64,000 nt of DNA from Candidatus Lightella neohaematopini (lineage in GTDB: Bacteria; Pseudomonadota; Gammaproteobacteria; Enterobacterales; Enterobacteriaceae). Shown piece by piece: positions 52,077 through 62,187 of this stretch (within the stretch, counting starts at the first letter, position 1; every line of letters starts with the position of its first letter). The stretch spans positions 1 to 64,000 of the forward strand of contig JAOBJL010000003.1 in assembly GCA_025728545.1 (NCBI GenBank). Reading direction: 5' to 3'. Both the position numbers and the translations under genes were made by a program. Under the pieces are notes generated by a model. That model was not told the DNA's origin and searched no databases. It saw only the letters and a program-made list of their open reading frames with translations.

Positions 52077-52656
52077 ATCCTTAATTACCTAGTAATAAAT
52101 ACTAGCTAATAATAAATTTTAACACCAAATAATAATTATATTTATATGTTAATAATATTTAACAAGATAATATAATCATAATTAAAAAATTAAATTTTTT
52201 ATTTATTTTATAGTATCTAAATGTATTACACTACTAATTTCTACTAACATTATTAAAAAAGTTAGCACATGACTAATAATTTATATATCAATTTAATTAA
52301 AAAAGATAATACATCTAAGTATATTATTGTTAATTTTAACACTATACTAGATTATAATATTAAGTTAATTAATATTAAACTGTAATTATTTATAGTATTT
52401 ATATATGCATAACAAGTTATTAACTACAATTCAATATACTAATTTTAATTTATCATAAAATAAATTAAATATAACTACAATAATATTTAACTATAAATTC
52501 TTAATAAAGAATTACAGTTGAATAGTTAAGTTAATTAACTTATTATTTTTTAATAATTAAAATAATTCAAATAAATAGTAAGTATAATATATAATAAATT
52601 GCTAATTTTCATTACTAAATGTATATCTAGCATTAAATATAATATAAATAATATCG
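52077..52656. other. 580-base intergenic region between ndk and suhB
   Basis: Divergent promoters should lie here. I recognise no remnant of pbpC, trmJ or other expected neighbours. Two small symmetric elements occur: AATTCTT-AATA-AAGAATT (52496-52513) and the 14-base palindrome AAGTTAATTAACTT (52528-52541). Either could be an operator or just chance in A+T-rich DNA. Confidence 0.45.
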
Positions 52657-53424
52657 ATGAATCCTATACTCAATATAGCTATTAGAATTATTAGAAAAAT
52701 TGGTAGCATACTAATTAAAAATTACGAATATGTTAATATTAAATATAGTTATAAAAACAATGAGATCATAATAAATGATTTAAATAAACGAGCAGAACAG
52801 TATATAATAAACTTAATTAAAAAATATTATCCACAACATTCTTATACTACTAAAAATTATTGTGTTTATAATGGTAATGTTAATTGGATTATTAACTTTG
52901 AAAATAATATAAATATAATCAAAAAATTACCTTATTATACTATTTCAATTGCTATTCAAGTAAATAAACGTACTGAAATAGCAATAATATATGAGTTAAT
53001 TAATAATGAATTATTTACTGCAATAAGAGGTCAAGGAGCTCAACTAAATAGTAAAAGACTAAGAACTAATAATAGTAATAAGGTATTAAATAATAGTATT
53101 ATTGTTACTAATTTAATAACTAAAGATATAAATGATATAAATAAAAAATTATCTTTTATTAAAAAATTAATAATGGCTAAAGTAGACCTTAGATGTTATG
53201 GATCTACTGTATTAGATCTAGCATATTTAGCAGCTGGTAGAATAGATGGTATATTTTTATATAAGATAAATAATATTAATTATTACATTAGCGGGATACT
53301 TTTAGCAATTGAGTCCGGTAATTTAATTTTCGATCATAATGGAAATAATAATTATGAATCTGATAATTTATTAATAGGAAATGCTAAAATTACTAATCTA
53401 ATATTAAAAATTATAAATAAATAA
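52657..53424 (+). CDS. suhB: SuhB with its phosphatase active site lost
   Basis: Inositol-monophosphatase-fold protein; in E. coli SuhB also works with NusA in rRNA transcription antitermination. The frame is complete at 255 residues (267) and clearly SuhB: MNPILNIAIR, YPQHS, NELFTAIRGQGAQLN, LDLAYLAAGRIDG. Yet the catalytic acids are gone. The WVIDPLDGTTN motif reads WIINFENNIN (77-86), so both metal-binding Asp are Asn80 and Asn83. The ITEESGE loop reads TTKNYCV, removing the Glu ligand. RPWDFAAG near 205-212 reads NNINYYIS, removing the third Asp. It cannot hold the metals, so only a non-enzymatic role remains likely. Its stop is two bases from that of glyA. Confidence 0.9.
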   Translation: MNPILNIAIRIIRKIGSILIKNYEYVNIKYSYKNNEIIINDLNKRAEQYIINLIKKYYPQHSYTTKNYCVYNGNVNWIINFENNINIIKKLPYYTISIAIQVNKRTEIAIIYELINNELFTAIRGQGAQLNSKRLRTNNSNKVLNNSIIVTNLITKDINDINKKLSFIKKLIMAKVDLRCYGSTVLDLAYLAAGRIDGIFLYKINNINYYISGILLAIESGNLIFDHNGNNNYESDNLLIGNAKITNLILKIINK

Positions 53425-53426
53425 AT

Positions 53427-54695
53427 TCACTTTACGGATATACTATTTTTGTATATCGGATACTTCTTACATAAGGAAAATACCTTATTTTTTATATCAC
53501 AAAAAAGTTTTTTATCATCAACATTTAATAAAACTTTACATATCCAATTAGCTATATTACATACATCATTTTCTTTAAAACCCCTTCTAGTTACAGCAGC
53601 TGTACCAATTCTTATACCAGAAGTAATATTTACTCCATTTTTATCATTAGGGATAACGTTTTTATTAACTGTAATATTAACAGAATCTAATAATTTTGTT
53701 GCTTCAATACCTGATAAATTAATATTAGTTAAATCAATAACAAATAAATGATTACTAATATTAGTAGATACTATTTTAAACTTATTCAAAATAAAAATTT
53801 TTACCATTGCTTTAGTATTTAATAATATTTGTTTTTGATATAATTTAAATGATAATTGCATAGCTTCTTTTAAAGCAGCTGCCTTAGCAGCAATAACATG
53901 CATAAGAGGACCTCCTTGGGTACAAGGAAATACTCCATGGTCTAATTTTTTATAAAATTTATCATCCCCAATTTTTGATAAAATTAAACCACCTCTTGGT
54001 CCTGCTAATGTTTTGTGAGTAGTAGTAGTTACTACATGAGCATAATTAATTGGATTAGGGTATAAATTAGTTACAACTAGTCCAGCAACATGAGCTATAT
54101 CAGCTAATAAATAAGCATTAACTTGATCAGCAATAATTCTCATTTTTTTCCAATCTATTATACCTGAATAGGAGGAAAATCCACCAATAATAATTTTTGG
54201 TTTATATTTATTAGCTAATTTTTCTAACTGATAATAATTAATATTTCCTGAGTCATCTAATTCATAAAAGATAGCATTATATATTATTCCTGATAAATTT
54301 ACTTTTGATCCATGAGTTAAATGACCACCATGTGATAATTTCATGCCTAAAATAGTATCTCCTGTTTTTAATAAAGCTGAATAAACAGCAAAATTAGCTT
54401 GTGATCCAGAATGAGGTTGTACATTAGCATAATCTGCATTAAATAAATTCTTAGCTCTATGAATAGCTAATTTTTCTATTATATCAATATATTTACATCC
54501 ACCATAATAACGTTTATTAGGATAGCCTTCAGCATACTTATTTGTTAAGCATGATCCTTGTAACTGCATAACTAATTTACTAACATAATTCTCTGATGCT
54601 ATTAAATTTATACATTCTTCTTGTCTAGACAATTCCAATTTTAGAATTTTATCTAAACAATAGTCATTATAATCAATAAAGTAATTATTAAACAT
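53427..54695 (-). CDS. glyA: Serine hydroxymethyltransferase
   Basis: PLP enzyme converting serine and tetrahydrofolate to glycine and methylene-THF. The PLP Lys lies in [16 protein letters not shown] (about 225-240). [18 protein letters not shown] and the [11 protein letters not shown] loop are intact. It has 422 residues (417 in E. coli). GGTGG precedes the ATG. With folP it supports one-carbon metabolism. Confidence 0.97.
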   Translation of the reverse strand: MFNNYFIDYNDYCLDKILKLELSRQEECINLIASENYVSKLVMQLQGSCLTNKYAEGYPNKRYYGGCKYIDIIEKLAIHRAKNLFNADYANVQPHSGSQANFAVYSALLKTGDTILGMKLSHGGHLTHGSKVNLSGIIYNAIFYELDDSGNINYYQLEKLANKYKPKIIIGGFSSYSGIIDWKKMRIIADQVNAYLLADIAHVAGLVVTNLYPNPINYAHVVTTTTHKTLAGPRGGLILSKIGDDKFYKKLDHGVFPCTQGGPLMHVIAAKAAALKEAMQLSFKLYQKQILLNTKAMVKIFILNKFKIVSTNISNHLFVIDLTNINLSGIEATKLLDSVNITVNKNVIPNDKNGVNITSGIRIGTAAVTRRGFKENDVCNIANWICKVLLNVDDKKLFCDIKNKVFSLCKKYPIYKNSISVK

Positions 54696-54732
54696 TTAAC
54701 CACCAATAGTTGTTAACCAAATTTATTTATTA

Positions 54733-55236
54733 TTAAAGTAACAAATTAATAATTTTGTTTCTCTTACAATAAAAAAAGTATTTTAACTGAATAGAACAAA
54801 TTTTAGAAAACACATTACTTACAGAATTTATCAGGTTAGTAATATAATAATTATTATAAATCATATTAGTTAATTTATTTAATATATGACTACTAGTATA
54901 CTCTGTTCCAAAAACTAATTTTTTAATTCTAGCATTAAGTATAGTACCTATACACATTAAACATGGTTTTAATGTCACATATAATACAGAATTTAATAGA
55001 CGATAATTACCTACTTTATTACTACCCTGACGAATAGCAATAATTTCAGCATGTGCTGTTGGATCATTAAATTTAATAACATTATTATATCCCATACCTA
55101 TCATGTTATTATTATAAACTAAAACAGCTCCGACAGGAACTTCTCCTTGTTTTCTAGCATACTCAGCTAGTAATATACAATAATACATCCATTTTATGTC
55201 ATTAAAAAATAAATTGTTATATTTAATTATTTTCAT
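54733..55236 (-). CDS. tadA: tRNA-specific adenosine deaminase TadA
   Basis: Makes inosine at position 34 of tRNA-Arg(ACG). The zinc site is HAEIIAI (His and catalytic Glu) and LKPCLMCIG (two Cys). It has 167 residues. It lies just upstream, in map order, of the acpS end of the lepA-acpS block, as in E. coli. Active site intact. Confidence 0.95.
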   Translation of the reverse strand: MKIIKYNNLFFNDIKWMYYCILLAEYARKQGEVPVGAVLVYNNNMIGMGYNNVIKFNDPTAHAEIIAIRQGSNKVGNYRLLNSVLYVTLKPCLMCIGTILNARIKKLVFGTEYTSSHILNKLTNMIYNNYYITNLINSVSNVFSKICSIQLKYFFYCKRNKIINLLL

Positions 55237-55270
55237 CTATATTAAAAAAATAATTAATAATTAATTAAGT

Positions 55271-55672
55271 CTAACTTTTTTTATTAACATTATTACTTTC
55301 TAAAATTACTAAAGCACAAGCATAATTTTTTTCATCTGTTAATGACACATGTATATTATTAACACTAAGATTATTCGCGAATATTTTAGCTTGTCCAAAC
55401 AACATCAAAAGTGGTTTACCATAGTTATTATTAATTATTTCAAATTGATTAAAATATAATCCATTGTGTATACCAGTACCAAATGCTTTTAGTGCTGCTT
55501 CTTTAATAGCAAATCTAGTAGCTAAAAATCTTATAGGATTATTATTACTATAATACTTTAATAATTCATTTTTATGTAATATTTTAATGGGAAAACGATT
55601 ACCTTTTCTTAATAATAAGAATTCTATTCTTTTTATTTTTATAATATCTATACCTACACCAACAATTTGCAT
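55271..55672 (-). CDS. acpS: Holo-acyl carrier protein synthase
   Basis: Transfers phosphopantetheine to acyl carrier protein. The metal-binding Asp is in VGIDIIKIKRIE and the Glu in FAIKEAALKAFGTG. It has 133 residues (126). It follows pdxJ by three bases. It implies fatty-acid synthesis is kept. Confidence 0.94.
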   Translation of the reverse strand: MQIVGVGIDIIKIKRIEFLLLRKGNRFPIKILHKNELLKYYSNNNPIRFLATRFAIKEAALKAFGTGIHNGLYFNQFEIINNNYGKPLLMLFGQAKIFANNLSVNNIHVSLTDEKNYACALVILESNNVNKKS

Positions 55673-55675
55673 TTT

Positions 55676-56407
55676 TTATAATATTCTAATTATTTGCAAC
55701 ATATGTTTAATAGCATACTTTAATCCATAAATCATAGCGTAACTAATAATAGAGTGACCAATATGTAATACTTTTATTTGATTTAACTTAACAATTGGAG
55801 CAATATTATAATAATTAAGACCATGACCAGCATGAATTAATAACCCTAATGATGTAGCAAATAATACAGCTTGCTTAATATTATCTAACTCAATATAAAA
55901 TTTATCATTATGTTGTTTACTTAATATAGTATATGCACCAGTATTTAATTTTATATAGTCAGTGTTTAATTTTGCTGCAGTTTCTATTTGTTCAATTAAT
56001 GGATCAATAAATAAAGAAACTTTAATATCATTATTATGTAAAATATTAATTAGTTTATCTATTTTTTTATATTCTTTAATTAAATCTAAACCATGCTTCG
56101 TTATTATTTTCATATGATGTTCTGGCACTAAACAACAATAATCTGGTTTTAATAAACATGCCAAATTTACCATTATCTCATTTGCTGAAATTTCTAAATT
56201 TAAATTAGTTTGTACTGTTTGACGTAAAATTTTAATATCACGTTCATTAATATGTCTATGATCTTCTCTTAAATGAACAGTAATACCATTAGCTCCAGAC
56301 TGTTCCGCAATAAATGCAGCCTGTACTGGATCTGGAAATATAGTATTTCTTAAGTTACGCACAGTAGCGATATGATCAATATTTACATTTAAAAATGTAT
56401 CTGCCAT
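55676..56407 (-). CDS. pdxJ: Pyridoxine 5'-phosphate synthase PdxJ
   Basis: Last ring-forming step of the DXP-dependent vitamin B6 pathway. It is a TIM barrel with VNIDHIATVRNLR, GITVHLREDHRH, the catalytic Glu in NLEISANE and the His in HAGHGLNYYN. The ATG at 56407 (MADTFLNVNID) has GGAGAT upstream and matches E. coli; a TTG at 56419 is rejected. It has 243 residues, the E. coli length. Confidence 0.96.
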   Translation of the reverse strand: MADTFLNVNIDHIATVRNLRNTIFPDPVQAAFIAEQSGANGITVHLREDHRHINERDIKILRQTVQTNLNLEISANEIMVNLACLLKPDYCCLVPEHHMKIITKHGLDLIKEYKKIDKLINILHNNDIKVSLFIDPLIEQIETAAKLNTDYIKLNTGAYTILSKQHNDKFYIELDNIKQAVLFATSLGLLIHAGHGLNYYNIAPIVKLNQIKVLHIGHSIISYAMIYGLKYAIKHMLQIIRIL

Positions 56408-56457
56408 ATAGATCTCCAATACAATTGGTAATATAAATATATATTAATATTTTTTGT

Positions 56458-57141
56458 TTAACTTATAAATATGTAACTATTAATATTTTTTAATCCAAAA
56501 TAATAAGTTAATATTATTTTCGTAAATCTTCTAGCTACATTTAACATTTTATCATCTTTAAATTTATAATTAGCAATATTAAATAATTCATAATATGAAA
56601 AACTAAAATAATCTAATTTGTTAGTATTTACAAAACTGTTATTTGTTTGATATCTGTATAAACTTTTATTTTTTAAATCATTATTAAATTTAAACATTAA
56701 ATTAATATCACAACCTAAATATTTTAATAATGATAATTCAAAACAACAAACAATATATTTTAATGAATTCTTTTCTCTAGCTAAAGTTTTTAAAAAATAC
56801 AGATACTTATGAAACCATATTAAATGATCATAATTATACGTTATTAGTTTTAATATTAATTCATTAAAATATAAACCACCATATATCATTCTACCAGTTA
56901 TTGGTATGGTAATAGAAATTTGTTCAGCTTTATATAATGTTTTTATATTACCTTTTCCGCCATAATAAATTGTTAATAACATAAATGGTTGTAACATACC
57001 TCTAAAATTACTACGAGAAGCTCTAGCTCCATTAGCCACTAATTTTACTAAACCATAGTACTCAGTAAAACAAATTACGATTAAACTAGTTTCTTTATAC
57101 AAATAACGATGTAAAACAAACGCATTTTGTTTTATTTTCAT
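56458..57141 (-). CDS. recO: RecO recombination mediator
   Basis: Loads RecA onto SSB-coated DNA with RecR. An N-terminal OB fold (AFVLHRYLYKETSLIV, VANGARASRSNFRGMLQPF) is followed by a helical domain. It has 227 residues (242). AGGATAAT precedes the ATG. It keeps its place between era and pdxJ. The C-terminal part is the most diverged. Confidence 0.9.
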   Translation of the reverse strand: MKIKQNAFVLHRYLYKETSLIVICFTEYYGLVKLVANGARASRSNFRGMLQPFMLLTIYYGGKGNIKTLYKAEQISITIPITGRMIYGGLYFNELILKLITYNYDHLIWFHKYLYFLKTLAREKNSLKYIVCCFELSLLKYLGCDINLMFKFNNDLKNKSLYRYQTNNSFVNTNKLDYFSFSYYELFNIANYKFKDDKMLNVARRFTKIILTYYFGLKNINSYIFIS

Positions 57142-57149
57142 GAATTATC

Positions 57150-57974
57150 CTAATGTTTAAATTTTATTGATAAAATTAAATTTATTTTATTATTTAGAAA
57201 TATTTCTATACTTTTTTTAGCATAAGAATTAATTTTTTTAATTAGGTAACCATTATTACCAATAATAATTTTTTTTTGACTAATCTTTTTTACGTATATT
57301 ATTGCAAATATATTATAAATACTTTTTGATTCATTAATATAAATAACTTCTACTTTGGTAGTATACGGTAATTCCTTATTCAAAAACTTTACTATTTTTT
57401 CACGTATTAATTCAGATAAAATAAATTTATATGATTGGTTAGTAATCATATAATTAGGAAATTTAGGTTCACCACATGGTATATAGTTATATATAGTTTT
57501 TAATAATATATTAACATCATTCTTTCTTTTAGCACATATTGGAATAATGCTACTAAAATTATATTTTTTATTTAAAAAAGATAAATATGGTAATAAATTA
57601 TTTTTATTATTAAATAGATCAATTTTATTAATAATTAATAAAGTTGACTTATTTACTTGTTTTAAGTAGTCTAAAATTAATTCTTCATATTTAGTCCAAT
57701 AATTACTTACAATTAGTAAAACTAAATCTACAGTATGTATAATATTATATTGTTTACGAATATCATTAATATTAGTAACATTAGTATTTATTCCTGGAGT
57801 ATCAATAAACATTATTTGATAATTATCATTATTATATATACCAATAATATTGGTTTGAGTAGTACATATTTTATGAGATATAATTGATAATTTTTTTTTT
57901 ATAAGTTTATTTAATATTGTAGATTTACCTACGTTTACTCGGCCAATAATAATAACAATACCATAATAATTCAT
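57150..57974 (-). CDS. era: Era GTPase
   Basis: Ribosome-assembly GTPase that binds the 3' end of 16S rRNA. The G domain has GRVNVGKST (the usual Pro after GR is Val), DTPGI and NKID. The C-terminal KH domain has IIGNNGYLIKKI. It has 274 residues (301). It is six bases downstream of rnc, in the rnc-era-recO order. Confidence 0.94.
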   Translation of the reverse strand: MNYYGIVIIIGRVNVGKSTILNKLIKKKLSIISHKICTTQTNIIGIYNNDNYQIMFIDTPGINTNVTNINDIRKQYNIIHTVDLVLLIVSNYWTKYEELILDYLKQVNKSTLLIINKIDLFNNKNNLLPYLSFLNKKYNFSSIIPICAKRKNDVNILLKTIYNYIPCGEPKFPNYMITNQSYKFILSELIREKIVKFLNKELPYTTKVEVIYINESKSIYNIFAIIYVKKISQKKIIIGNNGYLIKKINSYAKKSIEIFLNNKINLILSIKFKH

Positions 57975-57980
57975 AATATT

Positions 57981-58664
57981 TTAAATAGACAAATTAATTA
58001 ATTTTAATGTTTGTTTTGCTGCTTCCTGTTCTGCTTTACGACGACTACTGCCATTACCTATAGTTGGGTTATTTAGCACAGTAGTTTGACAATGTACAAT
58101 AAAATTTTGTTCATGAGCACTACCTGATATTTTAATTACTTTATAAGTAGGTAATGGTAAATGTTGACTTTGAAGATATTCTTGTAACATAGTTTTTGAA
58201 TCTTTTTTTTTATTATATGGATCAATATTTTTAATTTTATTATTAAATAATTTTAAAATAATATTTTCTACAGTATTTATATTATTACTATCTATTAGTA
58301 TACTACCAATAATAGCTTCTAATGTATCTTCTAGGATAGATACTCTATTAGATCCATTATTTTTAACTTCTCCTAGTCCAAGATATAAATAATTACTTAG
58401 TTTTAATTCATTAGCTACTTCTACCAATGTGTTACTACAAACTAATATGGATCTAATTTGACTTAAACTACCTTCATTAATATCTAAAAATTTATTATAG
58501 ATATTTTTACTAATAATATAATTTAATACAGCATCACCTAAAAATTCTAAACGTTCATTATGTAATAAACCAGTACTACGATGAGTAAGAGCTTGTATCA
58601 ATAAATTTAATTTATTGAAGTAATATCCTAACTTATATTGTAAGTTATTAATATTTTTGTTCAT
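57981..58664 (-). CDS. rnc: Ribonuclease III
   Basis: Double-strand-specific endoribonuclease that starts rRNA processing. The signature ERLEFLGDAVL carries the first Glu/Asp pair and LEDTLEAIIGSI the second. A C-terminal dsRNA-binding domain ends GSSRRKAEQEAAKQTLKL. It has 227 residues (226). Its start is one base from the lepB stop. Confidence 0.96.
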   Translation of the reverse strand: MNKNINNLQYKLGYYFNKLNLLIQALTHRSTGLLHNERLEFLGDAVLNYIISKNIYNKFLDINEGSLSQIRSILVCSNTLVEVANELKLSNYLYLGLGEVKNNGSNRVSILEDTLEAIIGSILIDSNNINTVENIILKLFNNKIKNIDPYNKKKDSKTMLQEYLQSQHLPLPTYKVIKISGSAHEQNFIVHCQTTVLNNPTIGNGSSRRKAEQEAAKQTLKLINLSI

Positions 58665-58665
58665 T

Positions 58666-59616
58666 TTATTCTAATATACCTAATCTATTTAGTCTAATTT
58701 TATTAAATATGTTATTACTATGTTCATTTAAACTAAACCATATAAATATAGCTTTACCAATAATATTATCTTCTGAAACAAATCCCCAATAACGACTATC
58801 AAAACTATTATCACGATTATCACCCATTACAAAATAATTATTATATGGTACTATCCATTCTGATATATTACTTTTATTTTGCCTAAAATAATAATCTACC
58901 TGATCATACTGTTCTGGATTAATTAATATATTATATGATAATTTAGATAATGATTCTTTTTTTTCTAATAATTTAATATAATGCTCTTGTTTATTTAGTT
59001 TATTTGTTGTGTAATAACTAATAATTTTATTCTTTTTAAAACAAAATACTTGTTTAAAATTACTAAATATTAGGTTACTATATTTAATGATAACTTTTTT
59101 ATTTAAAAGTTTATTATTATAATTAGGATAAATAGATATTTCCTTATCAAGGTAGTTATAAATTATTTTATCTCCTGGAATACCAATTATTCTTTTTATA
59201 TATTTAGTTTTTTTATCATTAGGATAAGAAAATACAATTAAATCACCTCTTTTAGGTAAATTAAATCTTATAAAAAAATTATTTGATATTGGATTTTTTA
59301 TACCATAAGAAATTTTTTCTACAAGTATAAAATCTCCCTGTAATAATGTTGGAATCATAGAACCTGATAATATATTAAATGGTTCTATTAATACTAACCT
59401 AATTAGTAAAAATACAATTAATGTAGGAAAAGTAGAATTAATAAACTTACTAATATGATTAAAAATATCTAAATTATAAATATTACTGTAATTACTAATT
59501 ATCAACTTGTTTTTTACAAATCTATTATTTAATTTTATTAAAATAAAATTTAATATCCAAACTATAAAAATAATTATAATTATTATAAATAACAATTGAT
59601 TAATATTACTAATCAT
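58666..59616 (-). CDS. lepB: Signal peptidase I
   Basis: Cleaves signal peptides of exported proteins. Two N-terminal membrane segments (about 6-26 and 60-80) are followed by the periplasmic catalytic part. The nucleophilic Ser is in LSGSMIPTLLQGD, the general-base Lys in KYIKRIIGIPGD, and the box E region is VMGDNRDNSFDSRYWG. It has 316 residues (324). It is downstream of lepA as in E. coli. Confidence 0.95.
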   Translation of the reverse strand: MISNINQLLFIIIIIIFIVWILNFILIKLNNRFVKNKLIISNYSNIYNLDIFNHISKFINSTFPTLIVFLLIRLVLIEPFNILSGSMIPTLLQGDFILVEKISYGIKNPISNNFFIRFNLPKRGDLIVFSYPNDKKTKYIKRIIGIPGDKIIYNYLDKEISIYPNYNNKLLNKKVIIKYSNLIFSNFKQVFCFKKNKIISYYTTNKLNKQEHYIKLLEKKESLSKLSYNILINPEQYDQVDYYFRQNKSNISEWIVPYNNYFVMGDNRDNSFDSRYWGFVSEDNIIGKAIFIWFSLNEHSNNIFNKIRLNRLGILE

Positions 59617-59645
59617 AATCTTCTATTATGAAATGATACAACACT

Positions 59646-61430
59646 TTAGTTAATTTTTAGTAATGATAAAAATACTTTTTTAGGAATATTAATTTTTCCT
59701 AATTTTTGTAGTTTTTTTTTGCCACATTTTTGCTTACTTAATAATTTCTTTTTTCTACTAACATCACCACCATAGCATTTTTCTGTTACTTTTTTATATA
59801 AACTTTTTATAGTAGCTCTGGCAATAACTTTATTTTTTATAACTGCTTGTATAATTACATTAAATTGATGTTTAGGTATAATTTTAGCTAATTTGTTAAT
59901 TATTAAATTTGCTTTATACTTGATATTATTATCATGTAATATAATGGATAATTCGGGTAATAACTTCTTATTTATATAAATGTTAACACATGATAATTTA
60001 GATTTCTTAAAACACTTAAAATTATAACTTAAAGACGCATATCCATGAGAAATAGATTTAATTGTTGAGGATAAATCTAATATTACTTCTGTTAATGGTA
60101 TAAGATAAATCATCTTTGCTTGATTATTAAAATAAATAATATTTACTTGTATTCCTCTTTTTTCAATACATAATTTTATTATTCTATTAACATAAATTTT
60201 TGGTGTTATTATAAAACATTCAGCAATTGGTTCACGTAACTCATTAATTTTATTTATATTTAATAACTGATGAGGTTTGTCAATATAAATAATTTTATTA
60301 TTATTAGTTAATATTTCATATCTAACAGTTGGTAACGTAATAATTAAATCTAATTTGTATTCTCGTTCTAAACGAGTCTTAATTATATCCATATGTAATA
60401 ATCCTAAAAATCCACATCTAAATCCATTACCAAATGTATTAGAAAATTCTGGTGTATATGATAATGAAGCATCGCTTAAACCCAGTCTGTTTAAAGCATT
60501 ACTTAAAATAGTATAATTACTATTTTTCGATAAAAATAAACTAACAAAAATTTGTGGATTAATTTTTTTTAATGGAGTTACTATATTATTACTAACGTTC
60601 ACTGCAGTAATAATATCACCAATTATTGGTTGTTTAAAATTTTTTATGTTACATGTAATCCAACCAACCTCACCACAATTTAATACTAAACATTCTTTTA
60701 TTTTTGGTGTAACTAACCATATTTTTTCTACAGTATATGTATTATTAACGCTAACTAATCTAATTTTATTTCTTTTTAAAATAAAACCAGATTTTATCTT
60801 GATTAATAACATAATACCAAAATAATTATTATATTGAGCATCAATAACTATTGCTTGTAATTTATTATTATAATAATTGTTAGGTGGAGGAATAAAATTT
60901 ATTATATTATTTATTAGATTATCAATACCTATTGATTTTTTTGCAGAACAATATGTAATAATTAAATCTTTATCTAATATATCTTTTATCTGATTAATAA
61001 GATTAATAGGTTTAGATATTAACAAATCAATTTTATTTATTACTACTATAATAAATAAATTCATATTTCTTGCTATGTAGAAATTATTTATAGTTTGAGC
61101 TTCAATTCCTTGTATAGCATCTATTAATAATAATACCCCTTCACAAGCTGATAATGCTCGAATCACTTCGTAAGAGAAATCTGTATGTCCTGGAGTATCA
61201 ATTAAATTTAATTTATAATTAATTCCTGATAAATTATAGTTTAAATTAATACTCTGTGCTTTTATTGTAATTCCTCTTTCTTGTTCTAAATAAATATTAT
61301 CTATAATATTTATACTATTTAAATTATTCTGACTATTACAAAATTTAATTAAACAATTAGATAATGTTGATTTTCCATGATCAATATGAGCAATAACAGA
61401 AAAATTACGAATGTTACTAGTCTCAAACAT
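59646..61430 (-). CDS. lepA: Elongation factor 4 (LepA)
   Basis: Translational GTPase related to EF-G that affects initiation and stalled ribosomes. The G domain has AHIDHGKSTLSN, the switch EQERGITIKAQ, DTPGHTDF and NKID. The family-specific C-terminal domain ends CYGGDVSRKKKLLSKQKCGKKKLQ. It has 594 residues (599). It is the first gene of the lepA-lepB-rnc-era-recO-pdxJ-acpS block. Confidence 0.96.
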   Translation of the reverse strand: MFETSNIRNFSVIAHIDHGKSTLSNCLIKFCNSQNNLNSINIIDNIYLEQERGITIKAQSINLNYNLSGINYKLNLIDTPGHTDFSYEVIRALSACEGVLLLIDAIQGIEAQTINNFYIARNMNLFIIVVINKIDLLISKPINLINQIKDILDKDLIITYCSAKKSIGIDNLINNIINFIPPPNNYYNNKLQAIVIDAQYNNYFGIMLLIKIKSGFILKRNKIRLVSVNNTYTVEKIWLVTPKIKECLVLNCGEVGWITCNIKNFKQPIIGDIITAVNVSNNIVTPLKKINPQIFVSLFLSKNSNYTILSNALNRLGLSDASLSYTPEFSNTFGNGFRCGFLGLLHMDIIKTRLEREYKLDLIITLPTVRYEILTNNNKIIYIDKPHQLLNINKINELREPIAECFIITPKIYVNRIIKLCIEKRGIQVNIIYFNNQAKMIYLIPLTEVILDLSSTIKSISHGYASLSYNFKCFKKSKLSCVNIYINKKLLPELSIILHDNNIKYKANLIINKLAKIIPKHQFNVIIQAVIKNKVIARATIKSLYKKVTEKCYGGDVSRKKKLLSKQKCGKKKLQKLGKINIPKKVFLSLLKIN

Positions 61431-61513
61431 ATAGAATTATTTATTAATAAAATTTACTTTATACATTATTATATATACAATATAAGAATATTCAATGGAT
61501 AATATATTTATTT

Positions 61514-62185
61514 ATGACTAATTTAGTTAATTGGAATAATTTATTAAAAAATGAATTAAAAAAAGATTATTTTAAGAAAATAATAAAATTTATAAAGAAT
61601 AGAAAATCTAATGGATATAAAATATATCCAGATAAAGATAAAATATTTTATGCGTTAAATGTAACGAAGTTTAGTAAAACTAAAATTATCATAATTGGAC
61701 AAGATCCGTATCATAAATCAAAACAAGCAGACGGTTTAGCATTTTCGGTTAATAAGGGTGTAAAAATTCCACCATCATTGTTTAATATTTTTAAAGAGTT
61801 AAAAAATAATATTAATAATTTTACTATTCCAAATCATGGTCATTTATATAGTTGGGCTAAACAAGGAGTATTACTACTTAATTCTATACTTACAGTAGAA
61901 GAAAATAAACCACTATCCCATTCTAAAATAGGATGGGAAATTTTCACTAATAAAATTATAAAAATGTTAAATTATTATCATTATGGATTAATATTTTTGT
62001 TATGGGGTAATTTTGCTAAGAAAAAAATTAAATATATAAATAAAAATAAACACTTCATATTAACAGCATCACATCCATCACCCTATTCTGCAAATTACGG
62101 ATTTTTTGGTTGTAGACATTTTAATATAGCTAATAATATCCTTATTAAAAAAAGTAGTAAACCAATAAATTGGCTAATATATTAA
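61514..62185 (+). CDS. ung: Uracil-DNA glycosylase
   Basis: Removes uracil produced by cytosine deamination. The catalytic GQDPYHKSKQADGLAFSV holds Asp and Tyr, and the C-terminal HPSPYSAN holds the His. It has 223 residues (229). The gene is intact, so the extreme A+T content here is not explained by loss of uracil repair. It is divergent from lepA and converges on grpE with two bases between stops. Confidence 0.96.
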   Translation: MTNLVNWNNLLKNELKKDYFKKIIKFIKNRKSNGYKIYPDKDKIFYALNVTKFSKTKIIIIGQDPYHKSKQADGLAFSVNKGVKIPPSLFNIFKELKNNINNFTIPNHGHLYSWAKQGVLLLNSILTVEENKPLSHSKIGWEIFTNKIIKMLNYYHYGLIFLLWGNFAKKKIKYINKNKHFILTASHPSPYSANYGFFGCRHFNIANNILIKKSSKPINWLIY

Positions 62186-62187
62186 AA

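Noticed and set aside
61514..62185. Loss of uracil repair as the reason for the A+T bias
   Set aside because: ung is complete with all catalytic residues.
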